Shown: positions 54,710 to 64,000 of the stretch, piece by piece
How the letters are laid out: every line of letters starts with the position of its first letter
How positions within the stretch are numbered: position 1 is the first letter of the stretch
Assembly: GCA_037074705.1 (NCBI GenBank)
Contig: CM073590.1
Coordinates: 218,146,746-218,210,745 of the forward strand
Direction: 5' to 3'
Length of the DNA stretch: 64,000 nucleotides
DNA from: Zhengitettix transpicula
Lineage: Eukaryota; Arthropoda; Insecta; Orthoptera; Tetrigidae
Position numbers and translations under genes: made by a program
Notes under the pieces: model-generated
Databases searched by the model: none
What the model saw: only the letters and a program-made list of their open reading frames with translations
Told to the model about the DNA's origin: nothing

Positions 54710-54965
54710 ATACTAGTCTATTGGTCAGACAAATTTATTATCATATTTAAAACATAATATTTAACAGTCACGACGTTTCATCCCTGAAAGATTTCGGCAG
54801 CAATGCGTGTGCAAACAACACGTTAATCTAAATTTCTTTTTAATAAATTACAGCTAAACTGAATTGTAATTGTACATCTGAGGATGTCCCAATCAGGGAT
54901 GAAACGTAGTGTCTGTTAAATATTATATGTTCTGACCAATAGGCTGATATTTTTAAGATTTACTT
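54710..54965. repeat. Head-to-head inverted Penelope-like termini
   Basis: The right arm carries CAATCAGGGATGAAACGTAG then TGTCTGTTAAATATTATATG and CTGACCAATAGGCTGATATT. The left arm, read on the minus strand, carries CAGGGATGAAACGTCGTGAC then TGTTAAATATTATG and CTGACCAATAGACTAGTA. The two face each other across about 85 bases. Confidence 0.7.
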
Positions 54966-54969
54966 TAGA

Positions 54970-57900
54970 TATAAATCGCGATGTATTGTTAATAATTATA
55001 AGGGACCATTTTATCACAAATGTGGTTTATCACACCCGCAGAATTTAAATCATTGCAATACATCGCCTTTTAATGGGGAATTCTGGCAAAACATCATAAA
55101 AGCACGTCTTTAATTCTGACCTAAAAGTTGTATAAAACTATTTTGACCTTTATTTGATCTTATAAGCCCTACAGTAACACTAAACAATTCTACATCGGTT
55201 TCAATGCTACTGTGTATAAACGTCTGCCGGCAAAAAAAAATATCCTGAGCGAACATACAACAAACGAATTATATCCCAAATAAGTCAGATAATTCACAAT
55301 CATGCAAGACGTTACGACTCAATTTATTTAATGTCGTCAATTACCAGAAACATTTCCTGTACATCTGTAAATATTTAAATGTTTCGGTGCTGTAAGAAAT
55401 CAAGTATGATGTGAAGAAATGTAACGTATTTAGTTATATTACAAATCATAGGGTTATCTATTATTAAAAATAACATGTCGTAGGACAACAAATACATAGT
55501 TCTATTAGGGTTGGGAGCTTGGCAAGCTTCTCCATCTGTTCGGTGATGCCAAGAAACAGGGTGACTAATCTCTGGGCGCGGTCAGAAGGCACGCGCATCG
55601 ACTGAAATATAGCCCTAAGTACCAAAAATGATTACCACAAACTTCCAAGGAACAAAATTAACCAAAACATGTCTGAAATGAAACTTTTAGATAACCATGT
55701 GATTTTATGGTATTAACGCTCCACATTCTCAGTTAACAGATTATCACAACCGACGTTGGAGTGGAGTCTTTCCAAGATAGGCAGAAAGATTGATTACTGC
55801 ATGCTCAATCGTTGGGAGGAATATTATTTCAGAAAAAAATGGTGGGTGATGAGGAGCACCACACGAAAACAAATTAAAATCCTCCAGATTTATGAAGACT
55901 GGTGGACACAACGGCTATTGCTACGTTTTAGCACTACTTGAACACGTAGAGGGTGATATCCGGGTTCACAGTTAAATTCAGTCGAAAATAAAATCATCGT
56001 TGGCAGAAAACAAGTTAATTTAATATAGATTTTTTCTTTGAAATAATTAGCCTCGTTTTGTTTATTCTTATATACTACTGAGTTATATACTACCATTAAT
56101 TTTTTCTTTACGTATATTTCATTACATGCGTCTAAAACGATGCATACATGTACACTGTAAGATGGAAAATTTTCTACTAATATAAGATGTAAATTGTGAA
56201 AGCTTAAGACCCAAAATTTTTAATTACTAAACATTCCACAACCGACAGGTCAGTTACTTTGACTCGACCGTCTTATGTATTAAAAATAATAAACATTATC
56301 GATTAAGTTCACGTGGAAGATGACTGTAGAGAGGGTCTAAGAAACGTCGCGGTTTAATTACTGTTGTACTTGAGAGGTAACCTGTGAATATTTCCTTCAT
56401 TTCCCATTAAGGTTAATGTCTTTTGCGTAATCACATTACGAACTTCAGACTGAAATCATCAGATGGTTTCTATGACAAACTTTATCGATATTGACCAAGT
56501 TTAAAATCTTTATACGTAAATTTTTATAAATAGAAAAGCATCATATCATTCGAACAAGGAATACATCTGAATATTCCTTTCAACAAATACGCAGGAAGAA
56601 CAATCGCATTTGTAAACTTGAAAAGCGGACCTAGACATGATTTATTCATATTGTGGTTCTCGTAGGGCACAGTACTCTCGTTTGCATTGTCGGCGTACGT
56701 CAACATTTTCGTTTCGCATGCAGATCGTATTTGAGTTCAAGCTACGAATTAGCATCACAACATCTTCGCTTTTAGCACGTGTTGAAAAGTTAGTAGGAAT
56801 CAACAAAGTCTGCGCTAAAACAACTTACAGGATATAGTCGTCCGAAAAATATAATATAGTGATTAGAACTTACAAAAACTGACATATCTACATGGGTTGG
56901 AGATACTCTCGGATTCAGTTAAAATATTTATGGTATTCGCCATCATAATTGTGGTCTGCGACCTGATCAATGACTATTTGTAATCTAAAACATAATAATA
57001 ATCAGTATCACAGTAATGTTACTGGCCCAAAGAAATTTATAGCTTCTCCAATTCGGTGGTTGTTAAAGAGCAAACAGATGGGGTTGTAAACTTCAATTTC
57101 TTGCAGCATATGAACTAAAGTTACTTAGGAAAAACTACGATATAACTACATGAGGAGAATCTTTTGGTTGCGGCGATGCTTTGTGAAACATCATCAATAT
57201 TCGCTTATAATTCAGAAATTATAATTTAGGAACTACATCACAGGCTCAAATAACCCGAAGAGTTTCTTTGCAAACCAAATAACTTCCACTACCTTTGAAA
57301 CCCTACAGAACTCAGCTAACAATTCTCGGTGTAAGTGCTCTGCTGTTTGCTGTGGAAATTTCAGTTTCTGACGTTACTAGCGAGTCTTCTCAACTCATAA
57401 ATACTTGTTTTTAGAGCCACTTATAACGTATAAGAGAAGCAACATGTTGTGTAACGCTCCGAAGGTCGTCAAAAGATTCGCGGAGTGAGTTGTCTCCGGC
57501 TGCAGAACAATAGGAACAAAAACTTATGACAACCCTAAACTGCATTTACAATATCGTTTATGCGTTAATTACGCGCAACAAATATCTCCATCAGGATCTA
57601 CGTTAAACTCTGAAGTTTTGGAGGTATATTTTCCTTTAGTTAAATGTATGGACACAGTTTTATGCATTCTGATGATAAAACTGTCGTTTATAAATATTTA
57701 GTGGTGCTTAACATTCCCCTTAACTAATTTCAATCACGAAAAATGAGAAAGAAATGAAAACAAATATAGTACCAAAAACAATGTCACAATTTTCTGTTTA
57801 CTTTGCAGACTTCACCTCAATTTGATGTAAAACTCCTTCCTAAATTTACGTGTATTTATATGAACCGTTGTTTACACTTCCCATACAATTTGGATTCTGG

Positions 57901-60700
57901 TGATAACTGGCAGAAAATAAATTCTACCCATAATTTTAGAAAAATAAGGACAAAAAAACTTATGGGAATAGTATTTTAATAAATTAATCGTAATATATTG
58001 ATAACTACTTTGAGAGGAGTGAGACGAAAAGAGGTCGATATGAATTCTTTCAAATAATAATGCATAGAAATGGATCCAAGACAGCGGAAGTTCCGAAATG
58101 TTGGTAAGTAGGATACTAACATACCAAATTGACTTAGGGTATAATTGCTCAAGATAAGCAAAAATAGTGGACTACGTAGGTGGAGTATTAAAATGTTTTA
58201 ATCTTCGCGACATGAATTGACATCATATATACATTAAAATAATTACAGAAAAGAAAAACTAAATATCCAGATTTTAATGTAGATTTATCATTTACTTTAA
58301 TCAACCTCAAAGACAATATTTATACATTGACAAAAATACATTTTTAATTTTTGTAACGTACGCTATAAATGCCTCGCATTAATTATATACACAGCTCATT
58401 AATTACGTGTCTATACATTTTAGAAAAATTGGATTTTTGAAATATAGATCAATGACGACTATCAACAACTTGATTCCAACATGCTATTCAGTTTTAATTA
58501 GGGTCCGCGACTCTGGTAAATTAACATACTAATAAAAAACTTGAACGAAAAATTTGACATAATGCCCTATGCGTGAAGAAGTATAAAACGAACGATGAGT
58601 TATGAAAGACGTAAAACATGGTGCGAGGAATTATGTCGTCGGTGGTATGACCAGTTTAGAGGACGTACTGAAACGCGTAAGGAATCTGAAATGATAGCGG
58701 ACAGGACGCATAGTGAGCGGAGATTATGGACAAGGCATGTTCTTAAAATGAACGAACGGTCATCAAGAAGTTACTTCCAAATGCAGGTAATGAAATTCAG
58801 AAATGTAAAAATACGTGAACTAATAAAAAGGGGAATACTATAATATTTTTCTCAAGTCACAGCAGTAATTCGATATTAATTCCTAATTACATGTCGAAAC
58901 AGAATCCTGATTATCGAGTTCCACGAATTCAATCTTTTTTTGCAATGTATACTTTGCCTTGCCTGGAAATTATAAATATAAACTCAGCTTAAGGGACGTA
59001 ATATTACGTGCCTGTCTTGATCCGACGTACAGAACGCATGCAAAGCAGCCTTGAATTTGAGTAGTTATTCCCCGACTAGTAGTTACCGCTATAAGGAGGT
59101 GATTTCCTGCTCGACCCCTGCACGTCCTTGATTACCTCAGCCGTTCTGTCTTCTACCTTCACGCGCGCCTCACGATTCCCTCAAAATAAATAAATGACAT
59201 ATTCAAAACAATAGTTGCACAAACATTATTAAAGACAGCGTGATCTTCCGCTGATCTCACAAAAAAAATAATAGTATTTAAATGTTCCTTCCGAAGCCAG
59301 GTTACTGATCTCTCTGTTACAATCCTCAGTTATCCTGCTACAACGTTCACTATTTTCATTACCATGCATTCCATTGTGGAACAGAATCTTACGTCCTCTT
59401 CTCGATTTTTCCATGGGGTTTATTTTCCCACCACAGATTGTAATGCAAAGGGTTTTTTCCTCCAAATAAATCAACTCATTAATGTTTACACATACCAAGA
59501 AGTGTAATTTAATCTGTGAGTTTTAAAAATGTTTTTCTCCTCAGATGCCTTCTTGATCGTACCTAATATAGTATTTATTTTATTTTTATTAAAATTCTCA
59601 ATATTGGTGCTACTAATTCTTGTTTCTTCCCGAAGACCTTCTCCGTGTTTTATTGATGGCCTGTAATGAATAATTTCTTACGCATTTGGAACTTTTCATA
59701 ACATTTACTATTCTAGTAATAAGTGGGAAACATCTTCTATACATATTTCCATGGAATTGTATGGCGAATTCCCTTATTTATATTTATATTTTGATATACT
59801 TATATTTTTATTGCATTGTTTACCACATTCCTTTTGATCAATATATTTAATAATATTTAATTTCGTTCAAATATTTATTTAATTACTTATCCAAATGATC
59901 TGTTTCTTCCTCTTGATTTATTTATGTGGCAAAATGCGTTTACTGTACCTTATATGTAAGAGCTTTCAGATCTTTATTTATATTCGTATTTAATCGTTCC
60001 ATAAAAACAGAATGTTGTAAGTCTCCAGTTTTTTTACCAAGTAGAGAAATTAGAAACACATTCCATAATATTTAAATCTATATATACTTGTAGATAATAT
60101 CCATTGAATTAGTTTCATCCTGCGTTTACGTTTAGGCAATTAAAATGATCAACTTTATGTATTTTTTTCACGCTTGAATTTGAAACAAATTGTGACCCTT
60201 CGCCACTCTTCAAACTAACCGTAAATACGCTTATGGGACCTTTTAACAACGATTAATAGTAATACATGATAAAGTAATATTAATTTAAAACATTCGAATA
60301 GATGGAACCGAAATACGTAGGTACACAGTCTACGTGGGAAAACGCAAAAATGTAAGTATATAGAATATGGAGTATCGTAGTAAACTCGACGATTGTAGTT
60401 GAATGAGTTTGGAGAAATACATATGAATGTTTAAAAAATTGTTCAACGAGGCGTCGAAAGAAGCCGCGCCAAATCATTAAAATATATTTTATGGTCTTTA
60501 TCTACTAGACTATGTCAATGCTGATTATTTTATACGTTACGCTGAAATTTATTAGGTATATATATATATATATCAGCAGAAATATTCAAGTATAAATGTT
60601 AAAATTACTATCTGGTTTTAAATTTTATGTTACGTTATTATAATCGAAACAGGTACAGTGCCCCACAATATAATTATTCTACAATAAATCATTCAGATAC
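54970..60700. other. AT-rich DNA without recognisable genes
   Basis: Frames at 55756 and 58595 (plus) and 59229 (minus) are of modest length and have no family match or splice context. The 58595 frame ends LWTRHVLKMNERSS, loosely recalling C-terminal ends of LINE proteins, but this is too weak to call. Confidence 0.35.
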
Positions 60701-60716
60701 TTTTCGCGGGTTTCAG

Positions 60717-60883
60717 AAAATACGTGCAACCCAAATAACGCCACCAACTATCGCATTTGTTACCCATATGGTGTTATATCTACTCCAGCTTTCTTTGGCC
60801 CAGGTCAACCTTCTTTCACCGCCCCCGCATGTCACGATTCCGCGCTGGAACGCTGTGCTTTGGAGATTCTTATCTGCATTTGA
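60717..60883 (+). CDS. Orphan cysteine-containing exon candidate
   Basis: After CGCGGGTTTCAG a phase-1 frame stays open for 54 codons. It reads NTCNPNNATNYRICYPYGVI, then STPAFFGPGQPSFTAPACHD and SALERCALEILICI, and stops. It has five cysteines and a balanced composition unlike the surrounding DNA. Phase 1 and the size match exon 2 of the peptide genes. A different plus-strand frame through the same DNA is also open but reads less like protein. No signal-peptide exon was found upstream on the plus strand within the window. Confidence 0.3.
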
Positions 60884-60889
60884 TTGGGA

Positions 60890-61690
60890 ATCCTGCGTGT
60901 AAGTGGATTAACTTTCTCTCCAAATTTTTCTACAACTTATAATGGAGCATATTTAAAACGCGTATTAAAAATAGATCTCTACACATACGACTTTCCCGTC
61001 AATGAAAATCTATTGGCTGTTTTGCGAATGGCATATGTTTTTTAGAAACAGGATACCAGAGGTTCATCCACGTTGAGGCCTCTGCCCTATAATAGCAAAC
61101 ACTAAGCTGAAATACAGCTGAAAGTTGATATACTTTACATTTTAATCGTGGATTATGCACTCTCGATTTTTTATAAGGCACAGATTTACCCTGGTCATTT
61201 AATACTAGTTGAAATAAAGGTCTAAAAGTTCTAAATAATATGTCGAAGTGCATATTTGTACGGAAGAATAATATTAATAATCCAAGTAAATAAATAAATT
61301 CGGAACTTCAACAGTTTTCGAAATTGTCTCCATAGAAATTTTTCCCAAAACTATACAGTCGTAACTGATTGTAATGGATACACACGAAATACAGATTTCA
61401 AACCTCTGTTGAATCTTTTATCCGAAACAAATCTCGTCTACATTAGAAGTACCTCTTGACAGGTGTAGATTCAAGAGCGTAACAAAACGTTTCTACGATT
61501 AACGCCAGGTAATAATTATAGTCATGTCTGCAATGTTTTCTAAATGCGGCACTAATCTATGGGCTTCTTTAATATTGTTCATCTGCATCAATATTTTTAC
61601 ACTCCAACATTAAAGTTTTTAAATATTTTAATAAATATATATATATTGAATTTTTATACACGGAAGTTAATGTTTTTAACTAGTCCAATA
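60890..61690. other. AT-rich DNA
   Basis: An 84-codon minus-strand frame at 60999-61253 may be repeat-derived. No gene is supported. Confidence 0.35.
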
Positions 61691-61698
61691 TATACATA

Positions 61699-61990
61699 CT
61701 TGCTGGGTACCCGACGTTGCCCCGGTTGTCATTCAAGTAAGCGACATCGATAACCACGGATTTGACTCCAATCTCCGTTGTTTATGCGTTATTTTTGTGT
61801 AACACCCCTCCACCCCCGCCCCTAAGGGTTCTCCCCTCTAATACAAAAAGGGTTAGAATTTATAGACAATATATTCGGGAGAAACACTATAATTTAAATG
61901 ACGCCGAAAAAAAATTTCCGACGCAAATATCGGTCATTTGATCCTGTTTGAAAATTTCCACTTCCGCCCTTGGGGGTGGTAGACGGGTCT
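61699..61990 (-). mobile_element. Helitron-like 3' end, minus strand
   Basis: The minus strand reads GACAACCGGGGCAACGTCGG then GTACCCAGCAAG followed by T, the same hairpin-and-end pattern as at 22.2 and 45.0 kb. Upstream it carries the GC-rich CCCTTAGGGGCGGGGGTGGA block and ATTGGAGTCAAATCC. The end CAAG departs from CTAG. Confidence 0.55.
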
Positions 61991-61999
61991 TTCTCCCAC

Positions 62000-64000
62000 A
62001 GTATTTGTTTCCGGTTCAAACGGAACACGTGAACGAAATTTAGTTAAATTTGTTTCACGGATGTAGATTTTTATGTCGTACAAACATACACTAAAATACA
62101 CTCGCAAACAATTTCATTAGCAAATTTATTAGATTGTTATTGGAATTATACCAGTATGCAGATTCTATAGTGAACGTAGAGGAAAATCACTTACGGAAGA
62201 GGAACGCATTTTCCTGCTCATGATTAACAGCTGTAGATTGTTATTCAACACTTCTCGGTACTTGCCAATTAAATTGGCTTTTCCTTCAAAAGGAATAATA
62301 ATTTCAGTGGAACGTAGAGATTTTTCCTCTATGATCATACACATTATTACAGGTAAACGTCGTTTGTGTACAGTCGTGTTGTATTTTTAAAATATCATTG
62401 ACAGAACCTGTTTGGCCATAAAATTCGGTAATGGTCAAGGCAGCCGATTCGCGGACTGTACTCGGAGTCACGACCTCCTTTCAAGCGGAACAGAACCTGA
62501 CCACCGGCAAGCAAAGGTGCTTGAAACATTTCCACGATTGAACTTTATGTTCTTAATGATTTACAGTTAATAAAAATTTGTTAAATTGAAGCTAATGAGC
62601 TGTAATTTTTCCTCGTCGTCAATTTTTTTAACAGACCGTTTCGTTAATAACTCAAGAAATACTCCACAGAGATTCTCACAAACTTTCTCCGCGCGGCAGG
62701 GGAAAAAATTCATATCCAGATGACGAAAGATTCGAATTCCATTAATATTGTAATCTTTCATAACCTTGTAACTTAAACTTTCGCAAACAGATGGTGGTCG
62801 AATGATAATATTGGGTTTTATCCGCAGCGTAAAGAAACCCAGAACTATTACATTTATTTGATCTCGTAAAGGGAAAATATATTAAGGACAATTTTTAAAT
62901 TCTGTTTATATGGTTTCTTGAGTGGATTGACACCGAAAGCTGCGTTGATTCTGTCAGGATAAATGCGTACAGTGTGGGATTATCTACATAACATTCACTG
63001 ACTACCTAACACGAATAAGAAATATGATAACTAATAAAGTAAAAATTATCTTTAAACATAAATGAAACGATCGAAATACCAAGAATTTTCTTCTGTTTTG
63101 TTAGTACCAGGCTGTATCAGAATATGCAATTGCTTAAGAATTTTCAGGCCACGTACAGCTGCTACAGTGCTAATGACGTTTCTAATATTTCAAATGTCAT
63201 ACGTGGGCATTTATGTCTTGTCACTAAAGTAATATTTATTCTACAAAATTGGTGAAAAACTTATGTTGCAGAATGTTTACTGCGTCCTCAGATGATTAAT
63301 TCTTCCTTAAACATGTCAGTGGTGAATATTTATTATTCATTACTCTTACGATGAAGTAGATATCAAATACAAAATCTCATTTCTTAATGGAAATAATTTC
63401 GAAAACTAAATATCTCTATCGTCTGAGTTATGTTTAATATTAACAGATCTAGTAATATAATCTACTGCTAGAAATACTGTAAAATAGCAGTGCCTTCGTT
63501 TTTGTTATTTTGGTGAAATCTTACTTAAAATATGGATCATCTCCTGACAAATACATTTATACTATTATATTATAAACACGAATACAACTGACAATAGGGC
63601 ACACAAATATGAAACTTTTTGCTATACCGAAGAAATTTTATGAGGAGCTTCAAATGTCAGGCTTGGAGAAAGAAACGTTGACAATAAAAAGGTTCTGTAC
63701 TTACAGCTTCAAATAAACTGTTGCATGAAGCAAATTTTACTTTAAATACTGTGTGGAAAATGACACAGAAATACAATACGCGATTCTTGAAATTCTGGTG
63801 GAAACGCGGAAAGTAAGAAATATAAAAAAAAATCGGAAATCAACTGCCACAATTTAGTTATACTAGGAACATCAAATTAATATTGAAATGTTCACTCATA
63901 TTTATTGTAGCTCTCATTTATTCTATTCCAAAACTGACTTAATATAATTTCGAATAATCAATCAATTTTATTTATTTAGTTACAAATAAAAAGTGGTCAG
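62000..64000. other. AT-rich DNA to the window end
   Basis: AATGGTCAAGGCAGCCGATT then CGCGGACTG at 62432 resembles a tRNA-derived SINE A-box region, but no B box follows. Nothing else was recognised. Confidence 0.35.

Overview
The window looks like nuclear DNA from an arthropod, most likely an insect with a large, AT-rich, transposon-loaded genome. The evidence is long introns bounded by GT...AG, TATA boxes placed about 30 bases before TCAGT/ACAGT-type initiators, AATAAA signals, and Penelope-like, Helitron-like and tRNA-derived SINE remnants. A polyneopteran such as a stick insect or cockroach relative would fit, but the sequence alone does not name the species. No rRNA gene, intact tRNA gene, operon or CRISPR array was seen.

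The main content is a loose cluster of very small secreted-peptide genes between about 0.6 and 46 kb, separated by AT-rich DNA. Five two-exon genes can be assembled by hand: 16137-18113 (+), 22841-24578 (-), 28048-30590 (+), 35760-37077 (+) and 43098-45366 (+). A sixth at 590-793 (-) is either a single-exon gene or the first exon of a spliced one. In the five assembled genes exon 1 is almost exactly a signal peptide, the intron is 1.1 to 2.3 kb and in phase 1, and exon 2 carries everything else. In four of the five, exon 2 holds a short propeptide ending in an R-X-(K/R)-R furin-type site. Three of them (22.8, 36 and 45 kb) then begin with Gln, run through Ala- or Ala/Gly/Tyr-rich sequence, and end in Trp-Gly, Trp-Gly-Lys or Trp-Gly-Arg. 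Under normal secretory processing this predicts pyroglutamyl, Trp-amide peptides. I know of no insect family with this layout; the nearest comparison I can make is the nematode YGGW-amide NLP antimicrobial peptides.

Weaker candidates that may belong to the same set are a 45-codon ORF at 45919-46056, an orphan exon with a KR site at 23520-23668, a cysteine-containing orphan exon at 60717-60883, and a pair of duplicated in-frame segments at 32.0 and 33.2 kb.

From 48.0 to 50.5 kb lie the last two coding exons of a conventional larger gene on the minus strand. It encodes a proline-rich, highly charged, probably disordered intracellular protein that I could not assign to a family. Its upstream exons were not found in the window.

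The rest is mostly repeats: a SINE-like family of about 0.5 kb with poly-A tails (2.4, 5.6, 10.5 and 32.4 kb), Helitron-like 3' ends with a CCCGG/CCGGG hairpin (22.1, 45.0 and 61.7 kb), a Penelope-like GIY-YIG endonuclease fragment (39.7 kb), and several short head-to-head inverted repeats carrying a GAAACGT-type motif (26.8, 28.2, 41.4, 54.7 kb, with a related fold-back at 7.3 kb).
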